Part shown: positions 50,380 to 59,899 of the stretch, in pieces
Numbering within the stretch: position 1 is the stretch's first letter
Layout of the letters: every line of letters starts with the position of its first letter
Source of the DNA: Candidatus Electrothrix rattekaaiensis
GTDB taxonomy: Bacteria > Desulfobacterota > Desulfobulbia > Desulfobulbales > Desulfobulbaceae
Length of the DNA stretch: 64,000 bases
Reading direction: 5' to 3'
Assembly (NCBI GenBank): GCA_032595675.1
Contig: JAVQMD010000005.1
Span: 53,389 to 117,388 of the forward strand
Position numbers and translations under genes: made by a program
Notes under the pieces: generated by a model
The model's input: the letters and a program-made list of their open reading frames with translations, nothing else
Database searches by the model: none
Told to the model about the DNA's origin: nothing

Positions 50380-51918
50380 ATGCCTTCTGATCAATTTCGC
50401 CTGACCAAGTCACGGGCAGCGGTGCTGCAAGTCTCCGTGCTGGTGGTCGCGCTCTGCGGCATTGTCTATGAGCTGCTTATCGCCACGGTTTCTTCCTATC
50501 TGCTCGGTGACTCGGTACGCCAGTTTTCCGTCACCATCGGCCTGTTCATGGCGGCAATGGGTCTCGGTGCCTATATCACCCGCTTTGTGAACCACCACCT
50601 CATTGCTCGTTTCGTGATCATTGAAATCCTAGTGGCTTTAGTCGGCGGCCTCTCCACGGTGATCCTCTTTCTGGTGTTCCCCTGGACAGGATTTTATCAG
50701 CCCACCATGTACGGGCTGATTATCATCATAGGTACCTTGGTGGGCATGGAGATCCCTCTGCTGACCCGAGTTCTGAGCGAGACCGGCGATATTCGCCGTT
50801 CCATTGCTGATGTCCTTTCCCTGGATTACGTGGGTGCCCTGATCGGCTCTGTTGCCTTTCCCCTGTTTCTTTTACCCTTTCTGGGCCTGTTTCGAGCAAG
50901 CTTTGTTATCGGTTTTTTTAATGCCGGAGTAGCCCTGTTCAATGTCGCTGTTTTTTCGACCCTGCTCCGCTTTCCGAGAAGATATGCCGCCTTAGCCCTT
51001 TTGGTCTGTGCCTTGTTGATCTCGACCTTGATTACCAATGAACGGATCACCGCTTTTGCTGAAGGCCAGCTCTATGCAGACAGGATCATCTTCTCTGAAC
51101 AGACCCCGTATCAAAAAATCGTTCTGACCAGAGAAGAGGGAATCAACCGGCATCGCCTCTATCTTGACGGCCATATTCAATTTGCCGAAGTCGATGAATA
51201 CCGCTATCATGAGGCCCTGGTTCATCCGGTACTGTCCTCGCCCGGCCCTCGCAAAGAGGTTTTAATCCTCGGCGGCGGTGACGGTTTAGCGGTCCGGGAA
51301 ATCCTGAAATACAACGAGGTGCAGCGGATTATCCTGGTGGATATTGATCCGGCCATCACCAGGATCTGCTCAACCTTGGCCCCGATCACTCGCCTGAATC
51401 AGGGTTCTCTGGACGATCCTCGGGTGCGTATTTATAATGAGGATGCCTTTGCCTTCCTGCGTCAAAGCAAGGAGATTTTTGATCGGGTTATTATTGATCT
51501 GCCGGACCCCCATAACGAGGCGTTGAGCAAGCTGTACAGTGTTGAGTTTTATACGCTGCTGGCCCGACGGCTGACTGCGGACGGTTTGGTGGTCAGTCAG
51601 TCCACCTCGCCCCTGATGACGCGGGAGACCTTCCGGGCAATCGGTGAGACCATGGGCAGTGCTGGCTTCGAGGTCCTGCGTTACAAGGTCAATGTCCCGT
51701 CCTTTGCCGGGGACTGGGGCTTCACCTTAGCCGGTCGCCCCGGTCATCTGCCGACCGCTTTTGCCATCCCGGAAGCCAAGACCCGCTTTCTCACCAGCCG
51801 GGTAATGGAGGCGGCAACAGTTTTTGCCAAGGATGAACAGGTGGTCTCGGCCTTGACCAATTCTCTTTTTGAACCCAAACTCTACCTGACCTATAACCGG
51901 GAAGCTGCCCGTTGGTAA
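50380..51918 (+). CDS. Membrane-anchored spermidine synthase-like aminopropyltransferase
   Basis: 512 residues. The first 220 residues contain about seven transmembrane segments; the rest is a SpeE-type domain with L-I-L-G-G-G-D-G-L-A (nucleotide pocket), L-V-D-I-D-P (ribose-binding Asp), Y-N-E-D-A-F-A-F-L and the D-L-P-D-P active-site segment. Such polytopic spermidine-synthase-like proteins transfer aminopropyl groups from decarboxylated SAM to an amine, but acceptor specificity is not known for membrane-fused forms. It lies in a cluster with DUF350 and a SpeD-like gene. Confidence 0.85.
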   Translation: MPSDQFRLTKSRAAVLQVSVLVVALCGIVYELLIATVSSYLLGDSVRQFSVTIGLFMAAMGLGAYITRFVNHHLIARFVIIEILVALVGGLSTVILFLVFPWTGFYQPTMYGLIIIIGTLVGMEIPLLTRVLSETGDIRRSIADVLSLDYVGALIGSVAFPLFLLPFLGLFRASFVIGFFNAGVALFNVAVFSTLLRFPRRYAALALLVCALLISTLITNERITAFAEGQLYADRIIFSEQTPYQKIVLTREEGINRHRLYLDGHIQFAEVDEYRYHEALVHPVLSSPGPRKEVLILGGGDGLAVREILKYNEVQRIILVDIDPAITRICSTLAPITRLNQGSLDDPRVRIYNEDAFAFLRQSKEIFDRVIIDLPDPHNEALSKLYSVEFYTLLARRLTADGLVVSQSTSPLMTRETFRAIGETMGSAGFEVLRYKVNVPSFAGDWGFTLAGRPGHLPTAFAIPEAKTRFLTSRVMEAATVFAKDEQVVSALTNSLFEPKLYLTYNREAARW

Positions 51919-51943
51919 ATCATTTGACAAGGAGGAGCATATA

Positions 51944-52810
51944 ATGATCAATTTCACAGAAACCGCTGAACTGTATTACGGTATGCTGTATATCATTCTG
52001 GGAATTGCCGTGCTGGCACTCAGTAAATTTATCGTCAACCTGATGACTCCCTATAAAATAAATAAGGAGCTGATTCATTCCGATAATCCGGCCTTGGGCG
52101 TTACCTTGGCAGGCTATTATGCCGGAGTGGTCATCATTTTTCTCGGATCGGTCATCGGAGAAAGCGGGACAGCGTCGGCAACTGTCGGCAGTCTTTTCCT
52201 TGAAGCCGGGATTGATCTGTGTTATGCCGTGTTCGGTATCCTGGCCCTGAATCTCTGCCGCAAGGTGGTGGATCTGGCTATTCTCTATAAATTCAGCACG
52301 GTCAAGGAAATCATAACCGATCGCAATGTGGGGACCGGAGCAGTAGAGGCCGGGGCCATGATTGCGACGGCCATGATGATCGCCGGGGCAGTCAACGGTG
52401 AGGGGTCGTTCCTCTCCACCTTGGTTTTCTTTATCCTCGGCATGGGCCTGCTCATTCTGTTCAGCCATTTCCATGCCTTCCTGACCCCTTATGACGACCA
52501 CGATGAAATAGAAAAAGATAACGTGGCTGCCGGTGCCTATCTCGGTTTTTCTCTGATCGCACTCGGAATTATTGTGCTCAAGGCCACTGCTGGCGATTTT
52601 ATCAGTTGGGGCTATAATCTCTCCTGGTTTGCTGGCTATGCGGTGCTGGGTTTTCTCGGACTGGCCGTGCTCCAAAAGATAATCCTGATGATCTTTCTGC
52701 CCGGTGCGAATATTGAAGAGGAAATCAGCCGTGATCGCAACCTGAATATCGCCTGGATCGGCGGCACCATGAGTATCGGTATTGCTACTTTTATTTTCTT
52801 TCTGCTATAA
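51944..52810 (+). CDS. DUF350 membrane protein
   Basis: 288 residues with about eight hydrophobic segments arranged as two similar halves, each with A-L-G-V-T-L-A-G-Y-Y-A-G-V or A-A-G-A-Y-L-G-F-S type signatures of DUF350, followed by D-R-N and V-G-T-G-A-V-E-A-G. AAGGAGGAGC precedes the ATG. DUF350 genes commonly sit in polyamine or glutathionylspermidine-like clusters, as here; the biochemical role is not known. Confidence 0.88.
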   Translation: MINFTETAELYYGMLYIILGIAVLALSKFIVNLMTPYKINKELIHSDNPALGVTLAGYYAGVVIIFLGSVIGESGTASATVGSLFLEAGIDLCYAVFGILALNLCRKVVDLAILYKFSTVKEIITDRNVGTGAVEAGAMIATAMMIAGAVNGEGSFLSTLVFFILGMGLLILFSHFHAFLTPYDDHDEIEKDNVAAGAYLGFSLIALGIIVLKATAGDFISWGYNLSWFAGYAVLGFLGLAVLQKIILMIFLPGANIEEEISRDRNLNIAWIGGTMSIGIATFIFFLL

Positions 52811-52813
52811 ACG

Positions 52814-53176
52814 ATGGAATTGGGAAAAGACGTGAAAATGGAAGAAGGCACTGTATTCCATGCCGCGCTCTCCTTTCGGAATGTGGGAGCGAATCTCGGT
52901 GATAAGAAATTACTGCAAAAGGTGGCGGAACGAATCGTTGGGCATTTCCGCCTGGATGTGGTTGATGTGCATTGGCATTACTATGCCCCTGTTGGCATCA
53001 CCGGGGTTTATGTCCTGCAACAATCCAGTCTGACCCTGCATACTTGGCCGGAATTTAAAAAACTGGTTATTGATGTCACCACCTGCGGCTCTGAGGTGGA
53101 TCTGGAAATCATCCTGCCGGAATTAAAGGCAGTGCTATGCACAAATACGGTGCAGCTTTCTGCAGAGATTCTTTAG
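52814..53176 (+). CDS. SpeD-family pyruvoyl decarboxylase with altered processing site
   Basis: 120 residues; an in-frame ATG at 52838 gives exactly the residue numbers of the well-studied Thermotoga enzyme (Ser63, His68, Cys83), so it may be the true start. In the longer numbering the nucleophile Ser is S71, His is H76 (L-H-T-W-P-E) and Cys is C91 (T-T-C-G). The residue before the Ser is Gln instead of Glu, and the His after it is Ser. These substitutions could affect self-cleavage or substrate. It presumably supplies a decarboxylated substrate for the membrane SpeE-like protein two genes upstream. Confidence 0.8.
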   Translation: MELGKDVKMEEGTVFHAALSFRNVGANLGDKKLLQKVAERIVGHFRLDVVDVHWHYYAPVGITGVYVLQQSSLTLHTWPEFKKLVIDVTTCGSEVDLEIILPELKAVLCTNTVQLSAEIL

Positions 53177-53303
53177 CCGTTAGTGTACCCTGGATATTGA
53201 CTTTTCCTCTGCTTTGTGTTCAGCTGAAAAGATAAAATAGAGTCGTTTTATTGATCAAAACGTTACAAGGGAATGCAACAGACCCGCCAAAGGATGATAT
53301 GTA

Positions 53304-53750
53304 ATGAACGAGTACCGTCAAGCCCACAGTGTCGCGTTCTATGATGCCGGTGTTACGATAACTAATGCCACAAGATCAGCCACAAGATCAAATAGTGCGG
53401 ATAACCAAGGTTACCCCTTGGCAACAGGAATACCACCGGGAAGTTTCACTGTCCCGGAAAGCGATCTCAGCAGTCTGAAAAGTGAATTCAGGACGGGCAA
53501 GCAGTTTTCTCTGCCCACAGGAAGAAGGCAGGGAGGCGGATTGAGTTTTCATAAAACGCTTTCCTCGTATAACGAGACCTTGGGCGAGGACGCACGGGTG
53601 AAAAATCTTCTGATACGGATCGACGGTCCGCAACTGCTTTCCATCCAGATTGTTGAAGAACGACAGAGTGCAGAGGGGAAGCATAGTGAAACTAAAGAAA
53701 TAACCTATTGCGGTTTTTTTGCTATTGAATGGGCAACTTCAGAACTCTAA
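53304..53750 (+). CDS. Hypothetical protein
   Basis: 148 residues from an ATG preceded by AAAGGATG. No family recognised. The N-terminal half is low in hydrophobicity and has Ser/Thr/Arg repeats (T-R-S-A-T-R-S-N-S), the C-terminal half is mixed with I-R-I-D-G-P-Q-L-L-S-I-Q-I-V-E-E and ends in a W-A-T-S-E-L tail. The overlapping minus-strand frame is less convincing because it has no ribosome site. Position between the polyamine genes and aat gives no clear clue. Confidence 0.55.
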   Translation: MNEYRQAHSVAFYDAGVTITNATRSATRSNSADNQGYPLATGIPPGSFTVPESDLSSLKSEFRTGKQFSLPTGRRQGGGLSFHKTLSSYNETLGEDARVKNLLIRIDGPQLLSIQIVEERQSAEGKHSETKEITYCGFFAIEWATSEL

Positions 53751-53770
53751 CCTGAGTCTTCACAGCGTTT

Positions 53771-54457
53771 ATGCCCGTTTTTCGACTTTCTGGCGAAATC
53801 ATCTTTCCAGATCCTCAGCTTGCTGAGCCGGACGGCTTGTTGGCTGTGGGTGGTGATCTTGCCCCAGCCCGCATTCTTGCCGCCTATTCGCAGGGTATTT
53901 TTCCTTGGTATTCGGACACTGAACCCATCCTGTGGTGGTCTCCTGTGCCGAGATTGGTCTTACTTCCTGAAGAATTTCATCTTTCTAAACGGCTTGCCCG
54001 GACAATTCGGAAAAAGATTTTTGAGGTTCGTGTAGACACAGCCTTTGCAGAGGTTATTTTTTCCTGTGCATCAATACGTCGGGACGCCGGAAAAGGAACC
54101 TGGATTACTCAGGAAATGCAGGATGCCTATATTCATCTGCACGAGCTAGGGTTTGCCCATTCCGTGGAATCCTGGTTTGAGGGAGAGTTGGTCGGCGGGT
54201 TGTACGGTATTTGTCTGGATCGTTTTTTCTTTGGGGAGTCTATGTTCAGCCGCAAGGACGATGCCTCAAAGGTTGCCTTGGCCACATTGATGGAGAACGC
54301 GGAGTGCTTGAACATCCGTGCCGTAGACTGCCAGATGACCACAAAACATATGCTCCGTTTCGGCAGCCGGGAAAGAAGCCGTGAGGAATTTGAAGAACTG
54401 CTGGAGCAGTTTATTCAGCAGATTGTTCCGCAGCAACCGTGGCGGTTTGCCGGGTAA
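53771..54457 (+). CDS. aat: Leucyl/phenylalanyl-tRNA--protein transferase
   Basis: 228 residues with the family blocks D-G-L-L-A-V-G-G-D-L, Y-S-Q-G-I-F-P-W-Y, W-W-S-P and R-L-V-L early, and H-S-V-E-S-W, G-G-L-Y-G-I and F-F-G-E-S-M-F-S in the GNAT-like core. It attaches Leu or Phe from tRNA to N-terminal Lys/Arg, marking proteins for ClpS/ClpAP degradation. It is followed by an intergenic palindrome and converges with the RSH gene. Confidence 0.96.
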   Translation: MPVFRLSGEIIFPDPQLAEPDGLLAVGGDLAPARILAAYSQGIFPWYSDTEPILWWSPVPRLVLLPEEFHLSKRLARTIRKKIFEVRVDTAFAEVIFSCASIRRDAGKGTWITQEMQDAYIHLHELGFAHSVESWFEGELVGGLYGICLDRFFFGESMFSRKDDASKVALATLMENAECLNIRAVDCQMTTKHMLRFGSRERSREEFEELLEQFIQQIVPQQPWRFAG

Positions 54458-54484
54458 CGTATATTCGGTATAGGACTGAGGACT

Positions 54485-54512
54485 GTAGGGACACGGCATG
54501 CCGTGTCCCTAC
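54485..54512. repeat. 28-bp perfect palindrome between aat and the RSH gene
   Basis: Starts GTAGGGACACGGCA and continues as its exact reverse complement. It lies between two convergent genes and could terminate either; it shares the GTAGGG end with the copies at 21367 and 59776. Confidence 0.85.
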
Positions 54513-54524
54513 GGTTCTATGGGG

Positions 54525-56627
54525 TTACTGCTCAAAATCAAAGGAATAGCGCAGATCCGAGCGATCCAGGTGGCGGATAATTCTTTTCAGCCCTTGGAGA
54601 TTTGTCACTGTAAAGCGCACCTCCCAGGAGGGGACGGCAGTTGATTTCTGCCCGGTTCTTAGCACATCCGTGACTTGCAGGGCATCCGGGGCAAGAGAAA
54701 TGAGTTTAAAGACACGTTTTGCCGTTGCCGCGAGAATGGTGATCTTCTGCTCTTTTTTTACAGGGGTGGCAGAGAGCTTCCAATGCACCTCAACCGCATC
54801 TTCTCGCTGAAATTTCATTTTTTTTAGCTGAAAGCAGTCCTTGCAATGGTGGGAGATGCCCCGTCTGCTGAGTAGGCCCACGCTGCCCTTATCCAGCGGA
54901 GTTGGTTTGCAGCAGGCTGATGATTTGACCACAACCGGATCAACCGTAGTTAACTCGATTCGGTTTAGAATTCCAGTGGGTTGCGGTAAGATGTCATTGC
55001 TTCTCATCTGCAAGCCGTTGCGGATCTCGTAGATCAACTCCCGCAAACGTAGCTGCCCCTGGCCTACCTCTTGAAGGAGCTCTTCTCGTGAGGCGAGATT
55101 GAAATAGACCAGGATATGCTCCATGCCCTGCTGCTCAAGCAGATCGTAGGAAAGGCCGTAGCGGCGCATTTCTTGCTCCAATACGGAACGACCTGTTTCC
55201 ATCGACACAGCCTGAATTCGTTTGCGAAAGACCTTGGTCAACTCGCTTCTGGCCCTCGGGGTTTGGCAACAATGCTGCATGCTCAGGTCAAAATTGATCG
55301 GCTGATTCCGGCGAAGAATCCTGACCACATTACCGTCCTGTAGCACCTCATTTGGCTTCACCTTTCGGTTGCCGATAATTGCCCCTGTACAGGTGTGGCC
55401 AATATCTGTGTGGATACGGAAGGCAAAATCGAGAACCACGGAATGCACTGGCAGGCAGATAAGATCACCCTGAGGTGTATAGGTGTAGATCTCCTTGCGT
55501 CCGCCAGCAGCGATCATATCCCGGTAGGAAACAGCATCGTTATTGCCAAGGATTTCGAACATCTCTTGGATTTCTCGGACAAAACGACCCTGATTCTTCT
55601 CGTTGGGATTCCAGTCCTTGACCAAGCCGCGCTGGGCACTGCGGGCCATCTCTTCGGTGCGGATTTTAAAGAGGTATTTATTTCCTTCAATAATCGCCCG
55701 CGCATGCAACCCCTGATAGCCAGTGGGTTTGGGGTTGGCGATAAAGTCGCGGATGGTTCTGGGGATAGGCGGATAGAGTTGGTTCAAGATACCAAGGGTC
55801 TGGTAGCAACAGGTTCTTTGTTCCACAGTGATCAGGATTTCCTGAGGCACTTCCAGTTCTTTTTTGAGGATTTGGTTCCTAATATCATAATAGCCCCAGA
55901 GCCCCTTGGTACGGACGGCTATCTCTGCCTTGACACCGGCAGCAGTTAGGCCCTCGTTCAGATTGGTGGTGAGGCTAACTAAATTAGGATTTTTTTCTAA
56001 CCTATTGATATACTGCCTGAGCTTCTGTCCCTGTTTGGGGAATTTATAGGAAAGTGCCCGGGTGTACAGTTCACGTTTCAGGGCAAAGAGGCCGAGTATG
56101 GTGGCCAGGGGGGCGTAAAAATCCAGAGTTTCTTCGGCAATGCGTTGTCGTTTATACCGGGGCATAGAGCCGAGGGTGCGCAGGTTATGCATCCGGTCGG
56201 CTAGTTTGACCACCATCACCTCTGGTCGGACCGCTGCACCGGTGAAAAGTTTGCGATGAACGAGTTTTTTCAGGGCCTGCTTATCCCCGCTATGGTGCTT
56301 GACCTTGGTACACCCGACCACAATGGCTTCCACATTGGGCCCGAATTTTTTCCGGATCACCTCCGGCGTGATGTCCTCCACATCCTCGATGGTATCGTGG
56401 AGCAGGCCAGCTGCTAGGATTTCACAGTTATGAACATCCATTTCCTCGGCAAGGATGCGGGCGGTTGCACAGGGATGGATAATATACGGATCGCCGGACT
56501 TGCGCATCTGACCGTCATGAGCGGAAAAAGCGAAGTCCAGGGCCTCATAGAATACCGAAGTCTCATCTCCCGAGCCTATGAATGATGACATCTCTTGTCG
56601 ATACTTTTCCAGATCAAACCGCCCCAT
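54525..56627 (-). CDS. RelA/SpoT homologue with intact hydrolase and degraded synthetase
   Basis: 700 residues: HD domain, synthetase-like domain, TGS (R-K-E-I-Y-T-Y-T-P-Q-G-D), zinc-finger/CC region (S-A-C-C-K-P...H-H-C-K-D-C) and ACT end. Hydrolase residues match at the usual positions: H51, H77-D78, E81-D82 and D144-x2-H-N. The synthetase half lacks the expected catalytic Asp in the D-L-x-A-x-R motif (here E-I-L-I-T-V-E-Q) and the E-x-Q-I-R-T Glu (here Y-L-F-K-I-R-T); Y-Q-G-L-H replaces Y-Q-S-L-H. It probably hydrolyses (p)ppGpp without making it, so a second RSH should exist elsewhere if the cell makes (p)ppGpp. Confidence 0.88.
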   Translation of the reverse strand: MGRFDLEKYRQEMSSFIGSGDETSVFYEALDFAFSAHDGQMRKSGDPYIIHPCATARILAEEMDVHNCEILAAGLLHDTIEDVEDITPEVIRKKFGPNVEAIVVGCTKVKHHSGDKQALKKLVHRKLFTGAAVRPEVMVVKLADRMHNLRTLGSMPRYKRQRIAEETLDFYAPLATILGLFALKRELYTRALSYKFPKQGQKLRQYINRLEKNPNLVSLTTNLNEGLTAAGVKAEIAVRTKGLWGYYDIRNQILKKELEVPQEILITVEQRTCCYQTLGILNQLYPPIPRTIRDFIANPKPTGYQGLHARAIIEGNKYLFKIRTEEMARSAQRGLVKDWNPNEKNQGRFVREIQEMFEILGNNDAVSYRDMIAAGGRKEIYTYTPQGDLICLPVHSVVLDFAFRIHTDIGHTCTGAIIGNRKVKPNEVLQDGNVVRILRRNQPINFDLSMQHCCQTPRARSELTKVFRKRIQAVSMETGRSVLEQEMRRYGLSYDLLEQQGMEHILVYFNLASREELLQEVGQGQLRLRELIYEIRNGLQMRSNDILPQPTGILNRIELTTVDPVVVKSSACCKPTPLDKGSVGLLSRRGISHHCKDCFQLKKMKFQREDAVEVHWKLSATPVKKEQKITILAATAKRVFKLISLAPDALQVTDVLRTGQKSTAVPSWEVRFTVTNLQGLKRIIRHLDRSDLRYSFDFEQ

Positions 56628-56783
56628 ATTCCTTTCCTTTCCTTAGACGTTGCTTTTTATTTACCGAAAAGTAATGTACACTACTCTTCAGGATAAGCAA
56701 ACTAAGATAACTGAAGCAACTATGGAGAAAATCTGTCCTCCCCTATCTGAAAAAACGAAGGATCAGGGAAAAACAGAAGACGA

Positions 56784-59012
56784 ATGGCAAAAAAAAGAAA
56801 TAGAGGGTCCAGGAAGACAACTGGGGTCCCGAAGACTCGGCAGCACAACGATCAAGAACATTCCCTGAGCAAAACCTTGCTCTCCTTTTTCCGGAAACAG
56901 ACAAAACCGGTCTCTCTGGATACAATCATAAACGAGCTCACTCCGACCCCGCCTTCCCGAAAGCTCCTCAAAGAAACGCTTGCCAGCCTGGAAAAAGACG
57001 GCAAGCTTAATCGGCGAAGACAGCGTTGGGTCATCGCGAACAGGCAAGAGCCGGTCCGTGCGACCCTTTCCCTCACCGCGAAAGGCTTTGGTTTTGCCGT
57101 GCTTGAGGGCAATGTGGCCAGACAGCAGAAGGATGTTTTTATTCCTGCCGCAGCCCTGAACGGGGCAACCCACGGCGATACGGTTCTGATACAGCCTGCC
57201 GGCTCTCCCAAACGTCCAGAGGGAGAAGTTGTGGAGGTGGAGAAACGGGCTTTCACCCATGTCTGCGGCATATACATGAGCGGGAAAAATACCGGTTATG
57301 TGGCCCCGGATAATGATAAGCTGCCCACCAGTATCCAGGTCCGCCGCAATGATGCTATGGATGCCGATGACGGGATGGCGGTGCGGGTGGAGATCCTTGA
57401 TTACGGTGCCAAACAGCGAATGCCGGTGGGCAGGGTTGTGGAAATTCTCGGGTCGGCGGAATCAGTGGCGGTGCAGATTCGTATGACTGTGGAGCAGTTT
57501 CAGCTGTCCCGTTCGTTTCCGGAAAACGTGGAACGGGCGGCAGCCAATCTCGTACCGCTGACCGAACCGGAATCGGGCAGAAAAGATTTGCGTTATCTCC
57601 GCCATGTCACCATTGACGGGGCCACGGCCAAGGATTTTGACGATGCCATTGCGGTTCAGAAAACCAAGAAGGGCTTTCGCCTCTTTGTCTCCATTGCCGA
57701 TGTCAGCCATTATGTGCGACCGGGATCTGCCATTGATCAGGAGGCTTATCAGCGCGGTACCAGCGTGTATCTGCCGGATCTGGTCCTGCCCATGCTGCCG
57801 GAGCGGCTTTCCAATGATCTCTGCTCCCTGGTTCCTGATCAGGATCGCCCAGCCTTTACTGCTATCTTGGATTTTGACCAACAAGGCCTTAGGAATGGGG
57901 CCAAATTTACCCGGAGTATGATCCGCAGCCATCAGCGTTTTACCTATGATACGGTCAATCAGGCCATTTATCTCGGCGATAAGGACGTGCGACGGGAACA
58001 TAAATCCCTGCTGCCCATGTTGGAAAAAGCCAAAGACCTTGCCGCCCTGCTCAATAAGCAGCGTATGCAGCGAGGGGCCTTGGGCTTTACTGTCCCGGAG
58101 AGCAATATTGAGCTTGAAGGAGACAGTGTCCGTTCTATCACTCGGCTGAAACGGAATCAGGCGCATCTGCTGATTGAGGAATTTATGCTGGCTGCTAACG
58201 AGGCAGTGGGCGAGACCCTGGATCAAGCCGGTGCTTCAGTTTTATTTCGGGTGCATGAAGAACCGGATGAGGCGAAAGTGAAGGATTTTGCTGAGCTGGC
58301 TTGGTCGCTGGGACTGAAACTTCCTAAAGCGGAACTCACGCCTTCCTGGTTTGCCGGGGCTCTGGAAGTTGCCAGGGATTCTTCAGCGGAATATGTAGTC
58401 AATAATCTTCTGCTTCGCACCATGCAGCGGGCCAGATACACGCCGACGAATTACGGCCATTTTGGGCTGGCCGCAGAATACTATATCCATTTCACCTCGC
58501 CTATCCGGCGTTATCCAGATCTGGTGGCTCATCGGGTCATGCAGAATCTTTTGCTCAGAAAAACGGGAAAAACCGGCAAAATTGGTAAAGCCACTGGCGA
58601 GCGAAAAGGACAGCAGGGAAAAATCCTGCCTGCTGGAGTAAACGCGGAAGCCGCCGGAACCTTTCTTTCTGCCCGTGAACGGGTTGCAGTAGAGGCGGAA
58701 CGCGATGTTCAAGCTCGGCTGGCTGCCCTGTATCTGCGCGATAAGGTGACTGAGCAGTTTGAGGCGATCATTTCCGGGGTGACCTCCTTTGGTCTTTTTG
58801 TGGAATTAGTCGATTGTCTCATTAGCGGGGCAATTCCGGTGAGTGAGATGAAGGATGACTATTACCGTTATGATAATAAGGGCCATAAATTAGTCGGTGA
58901 GCGGACAGGGAAGATCCTTCGGTTGGGTGACCTTGTTCAGGTGCAGCTTGATCAGGTCGACATGTTGAGCAGGAAAATCACTTTTTCTCTGGTTGATCAG
59001 AAAGAGAAATAA
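56784..59012 (+). CDS. rnr: Ribonuclease R
   Basis: 742 residues. A winged-helix N-terminus (about 25-75), cold-shock domain, RNB exonuclease domain with D-G-A-T-A-K-D-F-D-D-A (metal-binding Asp residues) and Y-x-H-F-T-S-P-I-R-R-Y-P-D-L, and a C-terminal S1 domain with F-G-L-F-V-E-L. It degrades structured RNA 3'-to-5' and helps in ribosome quality control. The downstream 200-bp gap contains CCCCT/AGGGG stems (59150-59165) flanked by GC-rich inverted sequence. Confidence 0.97.
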   Translation: MAKKRNRGSRKTTGVPKTRQHNDQEHSLSKTLLSFFRKQTKPVSLDTIINELTPTPPSRKLLKETLASLEKDGKLNRRRQRWVIANRQEPVRATLSLTAKGFGFAVLEGNVARQQKDVFIPAAALNGATHGDTVLIQPAGSPKRPEGEVVEVEKRAFTHVCGIYMSGKNTGYVAPDNDKLPTSIQVRRNDAMDADDGMAVRVEILDYGAKQRMPVGRVVEILGSAESVAVQIRMTVEQFQLSRSFPENVERAAANLVPLTEPESGRKDLRYLRHVTIDGATAKDFDDAIAVQKTKKGFRLFVSIADVSHYVRPGSAIDQEAYQRGTSVYLPDLVLPMLPERLSNDLCSLVPDQDRPAFTAILDFDQQGLRNGAKFTRSMIRSHQRFTYDTVNQAIYLGDKDVRREHKSLLPMLEKAKDLAALLNKQRMQRGALGFTVPESNIELEGDSVRSITRLKRNQAHLLIEEFMLAANEAVGETLDQAGASVLFRVHEEPDEAKVKDFAELAWSLGLKLPKAELTPSWFAGALEVARDSSAEYVVNNLLLRTMQRARYTPTNYGHFGLAAEYYIHFTSPIRRYPDLVAHRVMQNLLLRKTGKTGKIGKATGERKGQQGKILPAGVNAEAAGTFLSARERVAVEAERDVQARLAALYLRDKVTEQFEAIISGVTSFGLFVELVDCLISGAIPVSEMKDDYYRYDNKGHKLVGERTGKILRLGDLVQVQLDQVDMLSRKITFSLVDQKEK

Positions 59013-59212
59013 GCAAACCAAGACGCGGGGCCATCTGTTCTTTTCTTGACGAACCCGACGAATTCAAATAAGAATATTCTTTTTACACAATCAGGTAGAA
59101 CGGAGAGCGGGCTCTCTGTGCAGCCCTGATGCGTCTACATCCTCCACCGCCCCTAAGAAAAGGGGAGGGCGGGGGAGCGCAATAAAATAACTTTTCGTCT
59201 ACGAGGTCTATT

Positions 59213-59731
59213 ATGGAAGAATTAGCAAGTATTTCTGACTATCCTTTTTTATTTGGCTTGGCTATCGGCTTGGTTCTGGCTGTGGTTTTCTGGGTGCGTT
59301 CTGTGATCAAGGCACGGGTGCTCAGTGCGGAGATCAAAAAGCTGCGTGATCATCTGCACACCAAATTCGAGATTGAATCCGCAGATAATGAGCACCGTAA
59401 GGAACAACTGAATCAGCTCAGGCAGGAACGGGACAATCTCCGCAATATGATTCAGGTGCTGAACCAAAAGCCGAGCAAGCAGGAAATGCGTCAGACCCAG
59501 GTGTATCAAAAGGCCATCGAGACCATGTTTGAAAAATCTCCCGGTTTTGCACCGGCTTGGCAGATCACCCTGAAAGAGGCCGAAGAAGAGATGCGCAATG
59601 CTGAAAAAGGCATTATACCCTTTTTTAAACGAATGACCGGATCTTCTCCGGCCTCGTATTCTGTTTCCTCCTCTGAAGAGAAAAAGCCCCGCAACCGTCA
59701 TCTGGAGCTTGAAGATCCGGCCAACCTGTAA
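59213..59731 (+). CDS. Membrane-anchored coiled-coil protein
   Basis: 172 residues: one membrane segment (residues 9-30), then a heptad coiled coil rich in Glu, Lys, Gln and Arg (about 35-90, R-K-E-Q-L-N-Q-L-R-Q-E-R), a mixed segment with F-A-P-A-W-Q-I-T-L-K-E-A-E-E-E-M and a Ser-rich tail. No catalytic motif; family not recognised. It sits between rnr and trmJ with gaps on both sides. Confidence 0.65.
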   Translation: MEELASISDYPFLFGLAIGLVLAVVFWVRSVIKARVLSAEIKKLRDHLHTKFEIESADNEHRKEQLNQLRQERDNLRNMIQVLNQKPSKQEMRQTQVYQKAIETMFEKSPGFAPAWQITLKEAEEEMRNAEKGIIPFFKRMTGSSPASYSVSSSEEKKPRNRHLELEDPANL

Positions 59732-59775
59732 AAGAATTCAACAAGAAATACCCTGCCCATTATTTCGGATGTGCC

Positions 59776-59836
59776 GTAGGGGCGAACCTGTGTGTTCGCC
59801 CTTTTATGCCGGGCAGACACGCAGGTCCGCCCCTAC
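59776..59836. repeat. Double REP palindrome between the coiled-coil gene and trmJ
   Basis: Outer arms GTAGGGGCG (59776-59784) and CGCCCCTAC (59828-59836) enclose the inner hairpin GGGCGAAC...GTTCGCCC (59780-59801). The inner arms match the element after ntrX. Confidence 0.8.
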
Positions 59837-59899
59837 AATTCCGCACCTAAAAACGGGGAGGGAGGATTTTCTGCCAAATTCATAAGGAGTATTCATACC

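Noticed and set aside
51920..52675. 251-codon minus-strand ORF
   Set aside because: Antisense to DUF350; no ribosome site.
57462..58226. 254-codon minus-strand ORF
   Set aside because: Antisense to the RNB domain of rnr.
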